64,000 nt of DNA from Actinomyces naeslundii (GCF_001956585.1 NZ_MSRR01000010.1:162749-226748), one strand, 5' to 3'; shown: positions 43,944-52,816, numbered from the stretch's first letter. Numbers and translations: made by a program. Notes: generated by a model from the sequence alone, not told the origin.

Positions 43944-45713
43944 ATGAGACGCCTACGAACCACCTCCCCATCGCACGCCACCTCAGCCCTCGCCGTCCTC
44001 ACCCTGCTCGGCACGATCACCGCCTGCAGCATGTTCGGCGCGAACACCGCGGTCGCCGCGAGCCCGCCCGCGCAGAACTCTCATCACGCCGGCGTCGTGC
44101 TGGACAGCGGTACGAGCTCGAACAGCAACGCCGGCACGTCTCAGCCCACCGGCAGCAACAGTTCACACGGTTCCGGGGGCTCCAACGGCTCCACGGGGGC
44201 GAGCGTCCCCAAGGGGCTGGAGTCCTTCTACCACCAGGACCTCACCTGGACCGACTGCACCGACGACGCCACCGGCACCGCCTTCCAGTGCGCCACCGTG
44301 ACCGTGCCCCTGGACTACGACCATCCGCAGGGGAAGACCATCACGGTGTCCCTCAAGAAGCTGCCCTCGACGAGTCCCTCCCCTCGGGGCTCGGTCTTCC
44401 TCAACCCCGGCGGACCCGGGGGAAGCGGTATCTCCCTCATCGAGTCCCAGGCCGAGCTCTACAAGAGCGGGGACCTGTCCGAGGTCCTGGCGAACTACGA
44501 CGTCATCGGCTTCGACCCCCGCGGCGTCGGCCAGTCCACCCCCATCACCTGCTGGACCCCCGAGGACGTCCAGGCGATTCTGGCCGGGCAGGCCGAAGTG
44601 CCCTTCTCCCCCTTGACGCCGGGCAGCGCCGCCGACATCGTCACCCAGGGCTCACGCGAGGCCGCGGCCTGCGAGGAGCATACGGAGGTCCCCGAGATCC
44701 TTGACCATGCGGACACCCGTTCCGTCGCCCGTGACATGGACGTCATGCGGGCACTGGTGGGAGACAAAGACCTCAACTACCTCGGCTACTCCTACGGAAC
44801 CTACCTGGGCGCCGTCTACACCGAGCTCTTCCCCGACAACATCGGACGCGTCGTCCTGGACAGCGCCATGGATCCCACTATGGCTCGCCAGGATCCGATG
44901 GAAGGTGATGCGGCAGCCGGGGAGCAGTCACTGCGCACCTACATCGAGTCCCAACAGGGCCAGGCGGGGTTCCCCCTGAGCGGTACGACGGATGCGGCCG
45001 TCGCCCAGCTTGCCACGTTCCTCGACGGTCTGGATGCCGATCCGCTGACCGTCTCCGGATCCGGAACGCCCCTGAACCGAGCCAAGGCCGTTGACGCGAT
45101 CAGCAAGCTCGTCACCACATCACCTGACAAGTGGCCGCTGCTCACCGAGGGACTGACCCAGGCCATGAATGCGCACGACGGCAGCGCTCTGAAGGCGAAC
45201 GCCGACGCCGTCTCCGGCAACAGCGCACCTCCCACGACCGAGAAGCAGGTGGTCGAGCAGCTCCAAGGTCTCAAAGTCTTCTCGGCCAACCGGTGCCTCG
45301 ACTTCCCCGACGCCGGGAACGAGTCGAGCTGGGATGCGGCACTGGCCTCCTACCACCACGACTACCCGGTCTTCCACAGTCTGTTACCCCAGTACGACGC
45401 GTTCTGCCACGGCTGGGGACACACCAGCAGGACCGAGGCGGTCGACGTCGACACGAAGGCCACGAACCCGGTGTTCGTCGTCGGCATCCTGCACGATCCG
45501 CAAACACCCTACCCGTGGTCCCAGACACTGGTGTCGAGGATCCGCAACAGCCATCTGCTGAGCGTGGACATGTACGGTCACGGCGCTACCGGTCGCAATG
45601 CCTGCACGAGCGCGAAGGTGAGCGACTTCCTCGTCAACGGGACGCTTCCTTCAGACGGGGAGATCTGCCCGGCGGACCCGGAGCCCCAGGCAGGAGGTGG
45701 TGAGAAAGGCTGA
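43944..45713 (+). CDS. Exported alpha/beta hydrolase, TAP-type tripeptidyl aminopeptidase
   Basis: A 589-residue secreted lipoprotein. The N-terminus has a signal peptide with lipobox LGTITAC (Cys near 31), then a Ser/Asn/Gly/Thr-rich linker to about 90. The catalytic fold shows the oxyanion loop SVFLNPGGPGGSG, nucleophile LGYSYGTYLGAVY (Ser near 283), and the C-terminal TAP domain with the acid in QTPYPWS-type sequence and His in YGHGATGRNAC. These enzymes trim peptides outside the cell and are common in Gram-positive actinobacteria. Monocistronic, followed by a perfect 13-bp terminator hairpin. Confidence 0.8.
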   Translation: MRRLRTTSPSHATSALAVLTLLGTITACSMFGANTAVAASPPAQNSHHAGVVLDSGTSSNSNAGTSQPTGSNSSHGSGGSNGSTGASVPKGLESFYHQDLTWTDCTDDATGTAFQCATVTVPLDYDHPQGKTITVSLKKLPSTSPSPRGSVFLNPGGPGGSGISLIESQAELYKSGDLSEVLANYDVIGFDPRGVGQSTPITCWTPEDVQAILAGQAEVPFSPLTPGSAADIVTQGSREAAACEEHTEVPEILDHADTRSVARDMDVMRALVGDKDLNYLGYSYGTYLGAVYTELFPDNIGRVVLDSAMDPTMARQDPMEGDAAAGEQSLRTYIESQQGQAGFPLSGTTDAAVAQLATFLDGLDADPLTVSGSGTPLNRAKAVDAISKLVTTSPDKWPLLTEGLTQAMNAHDGSALKANADAVSGNSAPPTTEKQVVEQLQGLKVFSANRCLDFPDAGNESSWDAALASYHHDYPVFHSLLPQYDAFCHGWGHTSRTEAVDVDTKATNPVFVVGILHDPQTPYPWSQTLVSRIRNSHLLSVDMYGHGATGRNACTSAKVSDFLVNGTLPSDGEICPADPEPQAGGGEKG

Positions 45714-45746
45714 CACAGAGACGCAGCGACTCACTTGAGCCGCGTC

Positions 45747-45792
45747 GTCGGAGCCGGGGAGCACCGGAAATGGAAAACACCCCGGCTCCGAC
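45747..45792. terminator. Perfect 13-bp hairpin between hydrolase and tRNA-Arg
   Basis: GTCGGAGCCGGGG / CCCCGGCTCCGAC with a 20-base loop. It is placed to end both the forward hydrolase gene and the reverse tRNA gene. Confidence 0.75.
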
Positions 45793-45814
45793 TCTTCAGC
45801 CGAGGGCGGGGTGT

Positions 45815-45890
45815 TGGTGCGCCCGAAGGGATTCGAACCCCCAACCTTCTGATCCGTAGTCAGATGCTCTATCCGTTGAGCTACAGGCGC
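45815..45890 (-). tRNA. tRNA-Arg (ACG anticodon)
   Basis: Full cloverleaf with acceptor stem GCGCCTG/CGGGCGC, D-arm GCTCAACGGATAGAGC, anticodon arm TCTGA-CTACGGA-TCAGA (anticodon ACG), T-arm GGGGGTTCGAATCCCTT type, discriminator A and encoded CCA. The variable loop is short. Confidence 0.95.
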
Positions 45891-45964
45891 TCGTCGTTGC
45901 CGACGGGTAGAAGATTACTCAGCGTCCACCCAGGGGACAAATCCGTTCCCCGTGAGGATGGGCA

Positions 45965-46004
45965 CAGGGCCGGAGTGCCCGTCGACGACGGGACTCCGGC
46001 CCTG
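45965..46004 (-). terminator. Terminator of the Pro/Gln-rich membrane protein gene
   Basis: CAGGGCCGGAGT / ACTCCGGCCCTG twelve-bp stem enclosing an inner CCGTC/GACGG stem; 46 bp beyond the reverse gene's stop. Confidence 0.65.
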
Positions 46005-46049
46005 CTAATGCTGTTGCGGCAGCGGTGCTCACCTGCGAGCCACTGGGCC

Positions 46050-47321
46050 CTAGCCGGCGCTGGCGCTCCCATTGAGAGTGAGGAGCGAGTAGCCGAGCAT
46101 GCCAAGTACCAAGGAGAGGAGGATGCTCAGGACGGCGCCGATCACCATCCAGATGAGAGTGGCCTTGGCCCAGTTCCTCTTGCTGGCGGAGTGAGCACTG
46201 CCGAAGGCGAGCATCAGCAGGTAGACGAGGTTGACGACGGGGATAGCCATCAGGAGCAGCGTCAGCATCCAGCTGCCGACGGAGTCGGCACTCTCGTCCG
46301 GGACCTGCGCCGGCGCGCCACCGCCCACCGGCTGCCCGAACGACGCCCCCGCTGCTCCAGGAACCACGTCGGCGAAGGAGGGGGCCTGACCGGCTGCGGC
46401 GTCAGAGGAGGGTGCCGAACCCCACTGGGGCGCTGAGCTCTGCGACGGCGCAGACTGGGCGACCGGCTGCGCCGCGCCCTGGGGGACGTAGGTCTCCGCC
46501 ATCTGCTCGGCCTCGGCGCGCGCCGTCGCTGTGGGGAAGACCGAGGACATGCCGACATCCCCCTCATGACGGCCACCACTGAAGGGATGCGAGTGTGGGG
46601 CGGGCTGGCGGGCGGAGGCCTGCGGCGGCGACCCCTGCCAAGCCAGAGTCTCCTGCCCCGTGGTGGCTCCCGACGCCGCGGCTGCAGCCGGATCCGAGGC
46701 CGCACCCGGCGCGGATGGAATGCCGGGCGCCGACTGGGCGAAGGGCGACGCGGCGGCTGCGGCGCCATTGTCGGCCTGAGGGGCGCCCCAAGCGGGCTGA
46801 GCCGGCTGGCTGTACGGCGTCGGCTGGCCACCCGGCTGCGCGGCAGGCTGCCCGGCCTGGAAGGGAGCGGTGGCCCCGCCGATTCCAGCACCTCCAGCCG
46901 GGTCGGGCTGGCCGAACTGAGCCGGTTGGCCGGGCTGGGACTGCGGGCTCGGCGGTCCGAACGGGTCAGTCCCGCCCTGCTGGGCGTAGGGGTTGGGCTG
47001 GAGGTAGGGGTCGGCAGGGGCAGTTGCCGGCTGCGCGGCCGCCCGTCCAGCGCCTGCGGGGTAGGCGCGCGTCTGTTCCTCAGGGGGAGGCCCGGCGGGA
47101 AGGTCGGGCTGTGCGGGGCGCCACGAGCCGGCCTGAGCCTGAGCGCCAGGTACCGCACCGGGTGCGGAGCCGGGAACCTGTCCGGCTGCCGGCTGCGACT
47201 CGGAACGTGCGGCGTCGAGCAGCTCCTGGTTGATGAGGACGGTCCGGGCGCTGAACTCGTCCCCTTCGCCGGGACGGGGCGTTCCGGGGGCCGGAGGCTG
47301 GGTTGCGTCGTGGTCAGACAT
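46050..47321 (-). CDS. Membrane protein with long Pro/Ala/Gln-rich cytoplasmic region
   Basis: A 423-residue protein. Residues 1-340 are low-complexity (Pro, Ala, Gln, Gly), with an early SARTVLINQELLDAA segment. The last ~85 residues hold two hydrophobic segments (SWMLTLLLMAIPVVNLVYLLMLAFG and KATLIWMVIGAVLSILLSLVLGMLG) linked by a short basic loop. I chose the ATG at 47321, preceded by AGAGGGA. The arrangement resembles actinobacterial proteins with disordered Q/P-rich N-termini of unknown role. It is followed by a strong terminator, preceded by a separate membrane-protein gene. Confidence 0.65.
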   Translation of the reverse strand: MSDHDATQPPAPGTPRPGEGDEFSARTVLINQELLDAARSESQPAAGQVPGSAPGAVPGAQAQAGSWRPAQPDLPAGPPPEEQTRAYPAGAGRAAAQPATAPADPYLQPNPYAQQGGTDPFGPPSPQSQPGQPAQFGQPDPAGGAGIGGATAPFQAGQPAAQPGGQPTPYSQPAQPAWGAPQADNGAAAAASPFAQSAPGIPSAPGAASDPAAAAASGATTGQETLAWQGSPPQASARQPAPHSHPFSGGRHEGDVGMSSVFPTATARAEAEQMAETYVPQGAAQPVAQSAPSQSSAPQWGSAPSSDAAAGQAPSFADVVPGAAGASFGQPVGGGAPAQVPDESADSVGSWMLTLLLMAIPVVNLVYLLMLAFGSAHSASKRNWAKATLIWMVIGAVLSILLSLVLGMLGYSLLTLNGSASAG

Positions 47322-47438
47322 GAGTTCCCTCTCAGTCGGGTACAGCATCACGCTATCCCGGATCGGCCCGGGAGGACACGTAGGCACCCCGATCGGCCAG
47401 AGGCGAACGCCCCGACCGGGGCTGATTCACGGGCCCGG

Positions 47439-47795
47439 TCAGCGGGGAGTGGCCGCCGAAGCGGTTTCGCCGGCTCCCGATCCAGCCGGAGCCCTCCAGC
47501 GCTGCCAGCAAGCAACCCCGACGAACATCACCAGCGGACCGATGGCGCCGACGGCGGAGCCCGCGTGGGTCCGCAGCGCAACGAACGGTAGCGTCACCAA
47601 GAGGATGACTGCTGCGATCACGGCAAGACGCGATCTGGTTCTGATCGCCAGCAGTGTCACCACAACGGCCACTGCGGACACGAGCGACAGGACCCGCCCG
47701 GGGCCGGCCCAGTTGAGGACGATGAAGAGGGCGACGAAACCGCCAATGAGCGCGTATCCGGCGATGGCCTGTCTTCGGTTATCCATGTCAGTCAT
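47439..47795 (-). CDS. Small four-segment membrane protein of unknown function
   Basis: A 118-residue protein with hydrophobic segments YALIGGFVALFIVLNW, VLSLVSAVAVVVTLLAI, LAVIAAVILLVTLPFVAL and AIGPLVMFVGVACW, and a short polar C-terminus. It has no conserved catalytic or metal motif. The start is the ATG at 47795 (MTDMDN); the ATG at 47786 is possible. It lies upstream of, and on the same strand as, the Pro/Gln-rich membrane protein, 117 bp away. I do not recognise a family. Confidence 0.55.
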   Translation of the reverse strand: MTDMDNRRQAIAGYALIGGFVALFIVLNWAGPGRVLSLVSAVAVVVTLLAIRTRSRLAVIAAVILLVTLPFVALRTHAGSAVGAIGPLVMFVGVACWQRWRAPAGSGAGETASAATPR

Positions 47796-47930
47796 GGCCG
47801 CTCACTCCCAGCACGATTGATGGGCTACTGCCAGGGTAGACCGCAGGATGCGAGCCGTCGACCGTTCGGTCGATTGAAGGGAGACCGGCCCAGGCGCAGC
47901 CCTCTCCGCCGCAACAGCTGGGCCGACGAC

Positions 47931-47966
47931 GAAGCCCCGGCGCACTGCTGCATACCGGGGCCCTTC
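47931..47966 (-). terminator. Hairpin 3' of tRNA-Ser(GCU)
   Basis: On the reverse strand GGCCCCGG / CCGGGGC with flanking GAA/TTC pairing, beginning five bases after the tRNA 3' end. Likely tRNA transcript terminator. Confidence 0.55.
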
Positions 47967-47970
47967 GCTC

Positions 47971-48060
47971 TGGCGGAGATGGGGAGATTCGAACTCCCGA
48001 GGGGCTTCCACCCCAACCTCCTTAGCAGGGAGGCGCACTAGGCCACTATGCGACATCTCC
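47971..48060 (-). tRNA. tRNA-Ser (GCU anticodon)
   Basis: Ninety bases with acceptor GGAGATG/CATCTCC, anticodon loop CTGCTAA (GCT), a long variable arm typical of serine tRNAs (GGGGTGGAAGCCCC), T-arm with GTTCGAATC, discriminator G and encoded CCA. Confidence 0.95.
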
Positions 48061-48288
48061 ATCGCCTTCCCACAGCTCCACCGTGGGACGCACGGGCAGC
48101 CTACCGGGAGGGCGCCCCCGCGAGCAAACCGCCCGACGACATGTCGCGGCCATCCTGACCTGAGGCGTCCCAGCCGCGAGCCGGATGGACGGCCTGCACC
48201 GGGGTCATAATGTCCCCGGAAGCTCGTCATGTGGCGACGGGAGGCATACGCTGTGCACTGCGAGGAGGCGGAGAGAGGTGAAGAGCCG

Positions 48289-48993
48289 ATGAGCGGGGAG
48301 ACGAGTGCGCGAATCACAGCCTTCCTCACCGACCTGCGCGAGGCACTCGAAGGCGCGAGCAACCCTGCCCGCGCGGAGCAGCAGCGGGCGTACCTGAAGT
48401 CCGAGATGGCAATGTACGGCGTCGGAGTCCCGGAAACGCGACGCCTCGCCCGAAGGACTGCTGGCGCCCATGCCGACCTGTGGGCCGAGGCCGCCGCCTG
48501 GGAGACCGCGCTACGGCACCTGTGGGACGAGGCCGCCCACCGCGAGGAGCGCTACGCGGCCCTGGCCATCATCCGATCCAAGCCGTCTGTGTCGCATGCT
48601 GGACGCATGGAGTCCCTGGCGCTCTACGAGCATTTTCTACGCACGGGGCAGTGGTGGGACCTGGTCGATGAGACCTCCCACGCCGTCGGGCTGGTAGTGC
48701 GTCAGCACCCGGCTGCCGCGGCCCGCATGCGCGTGTGGGCCACCGATCTGGACATGTGGGTACGGCGCAGCGCCATCATCTGCCAACTCCAGCACAAGGC
48801 CGACACGGACCTTGACCTGCTCACAGCCGTCATCGAGGCCAACCAGGAGGACTCAGAGTTCTTCATCCGCAAGGCCATCGGCTGGGCGCTGCGAGACTAC
48901 GCGCGTACGGACAGCGACTGGGTGCGCGCCTTCGTCCAGGCGCATGCGAACCTGTCCCCGCTCAGCCGACGCGAGGCCCTCAAGCACCTGTGA
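48289..48993 (+). CDS. AlkD-like DNA alkylation repair protein
   Basis: A 234-residue all-helical HEAT-repeat protein of the AlkD family, which removes or recognises alkylated bases without base flipping. Visible features: QQRAYLKSEMAMYGVGVPETRRLARR, EERYAALAIIRS, LRTGQWWDLVDETSHAVG (the WWD-x-x-D region lining the DNA groove), RAIICQLQHK-type and FFIRKAIGWALRDYARTDSDWVRAFV. I chose the ATG at 48289 because AGAGAGGTGA lies just upstream; the open frame extends 20 codons further without family sequence. Monocistronic. Confidence 0.85.
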   Translation: MSGETSARITAFLTDLREALEGASNPARAEQQRAYLKSEMAMYGVGVPETRRLARRTAGAHADLWAEAAAWETALRHLWDEAAHREERYAALAIIRSKPSVSHAGRMESLALYEHFLRTGQWWDLVDETSHAVGLVVRQHPAAAARMRVWATDLDMWVRRSAIICQLQHKADTDLDLLTAVIEANQEDSEFFIRKAIGWALRDYARTDSDWVRAFVQAHANLSPLSRREALKHL

Positions 48994-49105
48994 AATTGGG
49001 GCGACATCAACCAGGACGGCGGGCTACCGAGGCATATGCGGACAACGCACAGCGGAGATGAGAGAGGCGCCCCTCCACCCCCATCTCCTTGGTGCGCGTA
49101 CCACA

Positions 49106-49135
49106 GGGGATTGATCCCCCTACCGCTCATACTAT
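49106..49135 (+). promoter_or_regulatory. Operator/promoter of secreted-protein cassette 1
   Basis: Palindrome GGGGATTGATCCCC (49106-49119), then TACTAT (49130-49135) as likely -10. The same palindrome, with CACAGG or CATAGG before and CCTACC after, recurs before the other two copies. Confidence 0.65.
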
Positions 49136-49214
49136 TTTCGAGATCTCCTAGTTGTGCTGCAACAAGCACGAAGTCACCCCGGCTTCGAAGGCCCAACCAA
49201 AGGAGAAGATCACC

Positions 49215-49580
49215 ATGCAGCTCACCAAGCGAGACCTCATCAAGACCGCCGCCATTGGCTCAGCTTTTGTTGGAGCGCTAGCAGTCGCGGCGCCGGCCTC
49301 GGCGAACTCCTTCGGTCCAACCGACTCACACGGCGTGGTGAAGGTCAGCTACAACGACGGAGCAGACGAGTTCTGCGTGACGGGAAACTATCACCACGGT
49401 TCAGTAGTATATCTCGTACCAGAGACGAGTGGCCGCGGACCAAGCCACAAGATTACGGTCAGTGATGGGGAAACCAAGTGCGTCAGTCTGGCAACCGCTT
49501 ACGAAGACAGCCGGTATTACTACCAGACGGGAATCCCGCTTATTGGAGGAAGGTATAGCGCGGAGTACTTCTACAGCTGA
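49215..49580 (+). CDS. Small secreted protein, tandem family copy 1
   Basis: A 121-residue precursor. Signal peptide: basic MQLTKRDLIKTAA, hydrophobic core GSAFVGALAVAAP, cleavage after ASA (about residue 30). The mature part (~90 residues) begins NSFGPT and has two cysteines (EFCVTG and TKCVSL), probably a disulfide, and is rich in Tyr/Ser/Gly with repeated beta-like segments, ending YFYS. It is highly similar to the next two genes. No known family is recognised; size, secretion and a single disulfide would fit a bacteriocin-like or surface-associated peptide, but nothing proves it. GGAGAAG precedes the ATG. It has its own operator and terminator. Confidence 0.75.
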   Translation: MQLTKRDLIKTAAIGSAFVGALAVAAPASANSFGPTDSHGVVKVSYNDGADEFCVTGNYHHGSVVYLVPETSGRGPSHKITVSDGETKCVSLATAYEDSRYYYQTGIPLIGGRYSAEYFYS

Positions 49581-49649
49581 CCCGCGCATCCCGAAGCGCT
49601 CTCCTGACGATCGCGGCGCAGCCGCCACCCCGCTTCCCCTTCCACGGCG

Positions 49650-49689
49650 CTCGAGTTCTCGGCAGCACTTCTGCTGCCGAGAACTCGAG
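49650..49689 (+). terminator. Terminator of cassette 1
   Basis: Eighteen-bp perfect stem from CTCGAGTTCTCGGCAGCA to its complement with a CTTC loop. Copies 2 and 3 carry the same hairpin with changes on both arms. Confidence 0.75.
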
Positions 49690-49800
49690 AACATGTTCAC
49701 GTTCTTGAGCGGAGATCTTGCAGGCTTACTCCCGATACGGCTACACGCTGGTGGCGAACCGATGCGCCCCAGCGCGCCCCCTCTTCTTGCTCAGACCACA

Positions 49801-49814
49801 GGGGATTGATCCCC
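49801..49814 (+). promoter_or_regulatory. Operator of secreted-protein cassette 2
   Basis: GGGGATTGATCCCC, 107 bp before the start of copy 2; spacing to the start is the same as in copy 3 and two bases less than in copy 1. The -10 is less clear here (ACCAAACT in place of CATACTAT). Confidence 0.6.
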
Positions 49815-49907
49815 CTACCAACTGACCAAACTTTGAGGTCGCATAGTCGTACGGCAACCAACACAAGGTCAACCCGACTTCAAATGCCCGACCAAAGGAG
49901 GCACCCC

Positions 49908-50279
49908 ATGCGATTCACCAAACGAAACCTCATCAAGACCGCAGCGGTCAGTTCAGCACTTCTAGGAGCAATTGCTGTCGCCGCACCAGCCTCCGCCAAC
50001 TCCTTCGGACCGACTGACTATGCCACAGAAGGATACACAAAGGTCAGTTACGACGACGCGAACGACCAATTCTGCGTCACAGGAACCGGCACGGATTACG
50101 CAGGAGTCACCGTAGCACCATCAAACGGAAGGCGAGGGCCGAGCTATTATATTTCAGTCGGCCCAGGGGCAACAAAGTGCGTCAGCCTAGCACGAGCCTT
50201 CGAGGACACTCGCTACTTCTATCAGGCAGAAGATCCTCTGACTGGAAACATTTACGACCCAGTCCACTTTTACAGCTGA
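49908..50279 (+). CDS. Small secreted protein, tandem family copy 2
   Basis: A 123-residue precursor with signal peptide MRFTKRNLIKTAAVSSALLGAIAVAAPASA and mature protein NSFGPTDYATEGYTKVSYDD..., with the same two cysteines (QFCVTG, TKCVSL) and RGPSYYI segment. Mature parts of copies 1 and 2 have diverged more than the signal peptides. Its presumed -10 differs from the other two copies, so it may be expressed differently. AAAGGAGG lies upstream of the ATG. Function unknown. Confidence 0.75.
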   Translation: MRFTKRNLIKTAAVSSALLGAIAVAAPASANSFGPTDYATEGYTKVSYDDANDQFCVTGTGTDYAGVTVAPSNGRRGPSYYISVGPGATKCVSLARAFEDTRYFYQAEDPLTGNIYDPVHFYS

Positions 50280-50353
50280 CCCGAGCACATCCTGAAGCGT
50301 CCGCCTGACAATCGCACCATAGCCGCCATTCCCATCTCCCCACTCCCGCAGCA

Positions 50354-50394
50354 CTCGAGTCCTCGGCAGCACTTCAACCTGCCGAGGGCTCGGG
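50354..50394 (+). terminator. Terminator of cassette 2
   Basis: CTCGAGTCCTCGGCAG pairs with CTGCCGAGGGCTCGGG; nine-base loop CACTTCAAC. Confidence 0.7.
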
Positions 50395-50507
50395 TGCACG
50401 TGCAGGTTCCTGAATGACGACCTGGCAGGATCACTCCAGATAAGGCTACACGCTGACAGAAACCCAACGCACGCCACCACGCCCACCCTCTGCGCACACA
50501 GGCCATA

Positions 50508-50521
50508 GGGGATTGATCCCC
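50508..50521 (+). promoter_or_regulatory. Operator of secreted-protein cassette 3
   Basis: GGGGATTGATCCCC, followed by CATACTATTTTTGAGG as in cassette 1; 107 bp before the start of copy 3. Confidence 0.65.
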
Positions 50522-50614
50522 CTACCGATCATACTATTTTTGAGGTCTCATGGTTGTGCAGCAACAGGCAGAGAGATCACCCGCACGTCAGCGTCCAGCC
50601 AAAGGAGGCACCCC

Positions 50615-50977
50615 ATGCGATTCACAAAGAGAAACCTCATCAAGACCGCCGCTGTTGGCTCAGCTTTTGTTGGAGCGCTAGCAGTCGCAGCGCCGGCCTC
50701 AGCAAACTCTTTCGGCCCAACCGAATACGGCACCAACGGCTACGCAATAGTTAGTTACGACGACGCAAACGACCAATTCTGTGTAACTGAGAACTCTGGC
50801 TGGTATAAGGGCTTTGCGAACGTCCGTCTTTACCCTGAAACGAACAGTCGCGGCCCAAGCTATAACTTCGACGTTTATGCAGGCGAAACAAAATGCGTTA
50901 GCCTGAGCAGCGCCTTCGAAGACAGTTACTACTACTACAAAGTGAACCACCACAGCCCGGTCAACTTCTACAGCTGA
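50615..50977 (+). CDS. Small secreted protein, tandem family copy 3
   Basis: A 120-residue precursor. The signal peptide is nearly identical to copy 1 (GSAFVGALAVAAPASA), while the start of the gene (MRFTKRNLIKTAAV) matches copy 2. The mature part keeps NSFGPT, SYDDANDQFCVT, RGPSYNFDV, ETKCVSLSSAFED and the terminal NFYS, with changes concentrated between the two cysteines. AAAGGAGG precedes the ATG. Third member of a duplicated family with its own operator and terminator; function unknown. Confidence 0.75.
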   Translation: MRFTKRNLIKTAAVGSAFVGALAVAAPASANSFGPTEYGTNGYAIVSYDDANDQFCVTENSGWYKGFANVRLYPETNSRGPSYNFDVYAGETKCVSLSSAFEDSYYYYKVNHHSPVNFYS

Positions 50978-51044
50978 CCCGTAAGCATCATCCTTGCGAG
51001 GATCGCGGCATAGTTACCATTCCCATCTCCCCATTCCCGCAACA

Positions 51045-51085
51045 CTCGAGCCCCCGGCGGCACTTCAACCTGCCGAGGGCTCGAG
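51045..51085 (+). terminator. Terminator of cassette 3
   Basis: CTCGAG..CCGGCGG arm paired with TGCCGAGGGCTCGAG; loop CACTTCAACC as in cassette 2, with some mismatches in the stem. Confidence 0.6.
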
Positions 51086-51280
51086 TAGGTTCTCAATCTC
51101 CTGAACGGAGATCTTGCAGGCTCAGCCACACACTGATAGCGACCCGACGCGCGCTGAAGGCTGCACTGGCTAGAGACAGGCCGACCGAACAGCGGTCAGA
51201 CCTCAAGCAGCACAGCATCCGTGGGACACTTTTTTAAATCAACAACAGTATGCACAGCGGAACTCTGCCACGAAACCACC

Positions 51281-52696
51281 TCAATCAATTGCTGACACCA
51301 GCGACCTCGGAACGAGCGAATACACAAAGAGACCGACAATAAATAACAGCAAGGGAACGCCCAATACCCACGCAACGACCGAACTCGAAATCCCCAGGGG
51401 GTCGACTTCGGTAGGCATAGCGGCAAGCATCTGCATCAAGAGTCCGACAATGGCTCCCCCTAACACAGGGCCGGCTTGACGAAGGACATTGAGGAGAGAT
51501 GACGCAGCACCGAATTCGTCACCCCTCAGCGCAGTCATACCTACTGTCGTCAGTGGCGCCATCACAAACCCATTTCCTATACCGAAAACGACGGTCGCCC
51601 CCAAGAACCACACCCAAGAACCCCCCATAGCGGCAATCAGCATACTCAGGGCGGTTCCCACCGCGGAGGCCCCGAAGCCTATCTGTAGAACGAGGCGAGC
51701 TTCCCCCTCATCAACCCAGCGACCCGCAATAGGTGCTGTGACCACAGACGCAATCGACGCTGGCGCAAGAGCAGCCCCCGCCCAGAACGCCGTTTGCCCC
51801 AGCACGGACTGGATGTAGTTCGATACGAGAAAGGTCAAAGCGAATACACCAAGGGCCGCAAAGAGCCCGAATACAGCGGCAACGAGGAACCGTGGATTTC
51901 TGCGAAGAGACTGTGGAAAAACTGCGTGCGCCGGATCTACCCGACGTTCATACCGGAAGAACACAAACAGGCAGAACACAGCAAACGGCAGGCAAGCAAT
52001 GGTTAACAGGTCCCAACCCGCATGGGGACCTTGCAGACATCCGTAGAGAAGTGCCACAAGGCCGATGCCTGCGAGAAAGGTGCCCACGAGATCAAGTCTC
52101 ACGGAACGGGCCATCTCGATTGGAAGGCTTCGCAGACCCAGAACCACGACGAGAGCCGCAATCGGAAGGTTGATGAGGAAGACCCATCGCCAACTGAGAC
52201 CGTCAATCAACACTCCGCCGGCCAGGGGACCGATGATGGATGCAGTTCCTGCAATTGATCCCCAGATGCCGACTGCGCGCCCACGAATCTTTTCAGGGAA
52301 GGTGACACCGATGAGCGTGAGAGTCTGTGGCACCAGCATGCCGGCACCGAGTCCCTGAAGGAACCGGCCGGCGATCAAGACGAACGGAGAGGTCGCAACA
52401 CCGCAGGCGAGGCTGGCAGCTGCCAAGATGATCGTCCCAAGGTGGAAGAGGCGTCGGTGTCCGAATCGATCACCTAAACGACCTGACGGGATGATCGCCA
52501 GTGCGAGAACGAGACCGTAGCTGTTGACCGCCCAGAACACCTGGGCTGTGGACGCGCCTAAGTCCCGTGTCAGTGAGGGAACTGCGAGGTTGATAATTGT
52601 CAGGTCGAGGAGAGCAATGAAGTACCCTCCGGCCAACGCGCACAGCCCGATCCACTGCCGAGCGCTGACTGTTATGGCTAGGGAATCTTCCGTCAC
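51281..52696 (-). CDS. DHA2-family MFS drug transporter
   Basis: A 471-residue major-facilitator protein with about 14 membrane segments, the DHA2 (EmrB/QacA) layout. Motif C-like sequence (SIIGPLAGGVLIDGLSWRWVFLINLP), the conserved Asp in the first segment (FIALLDLTIINLAVPSL) and motif A (GRLGDRFGHRRLF) are all present. It should export drugs or other hydrophobic compounds using the proton gradient. The start is a GTG at 52696 with AGGGG upstream. Codon and base composition are lower in GC than the flanking housekeeping genes, suggesting acquisition. No regulator gene is adjacent, but a palindrome lies about 110 bp upstream. Confidence 0.85.
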   Translation of the reverse strand: MTEDSLAITVSARQWIGLCALAGGYFIALLDLTIINLAVPSLTRDLGASTAQVFWAVNSYGLVLALAIIPSGRLGDRFGHRRLFHLGTIILAAASLACGVATSPFVLIAGRFLQGLGAGMLVPQTLTLIGVTFPEKIRGRAVGIWGSIAGTASIIGPLAGGVLIDGLSWRWVFLINLPIAALVVVLGLRSLPIEMARSVRLDLVGTFLAGIGLVALLYGCLQGPHAGWDLLTIACLPFAVFCLFVFFRYERRVDPAHAVFPQSLRRNPRFLVAAVFGLFAALGVFALTFLVSNYIQSVLGQTAFWAGAALAPASIASVVTAPIAGRWVDEGEARLVLQIGFGASAVGTALSMLIAAMGGSWVWFLGATVVFGIGNGFVMAPLTTVGMTALRGDEFGAASSLLNVLRQAGPVLGGAIVGLLMQMLAAMPTEVDPLGISSSVVAWVLGVPLLLFIVGLFVYSLVPRSLVSAID

Positions 52697-52802
52697 GTCG
52701 TCCCCTCGTTCATCAATTCAGTATCGCGGAAGGTGTCTCTCTTGGCTATCACGGCGTAGTCACCGCATTAAGGCCGAGGCTGCTTCCCATCTCTCTCGAT
52801 AT

Positions 52803-52816
52803 TGACATGGATGTCA
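52803..52816 (-). promoter_or_regulatory. Palindrome upstream of the MFS gene
   Basis: TGACATGGATGTCA, 107 bp before the transporter's start. It resembles TetR-type or MarR-type operators in form; the cognate repressor is not in the neighbourhood. The rest of 52697-52985 shows no gene. Confidence 0.35.

Noticed and set aside
49581-49907. Additional small genes between the secreted-protein copies
   Set aside because: The spacers are explained by terminator, a conserved downstream repeat and the next operator; no coding frame is shared by the three copies.
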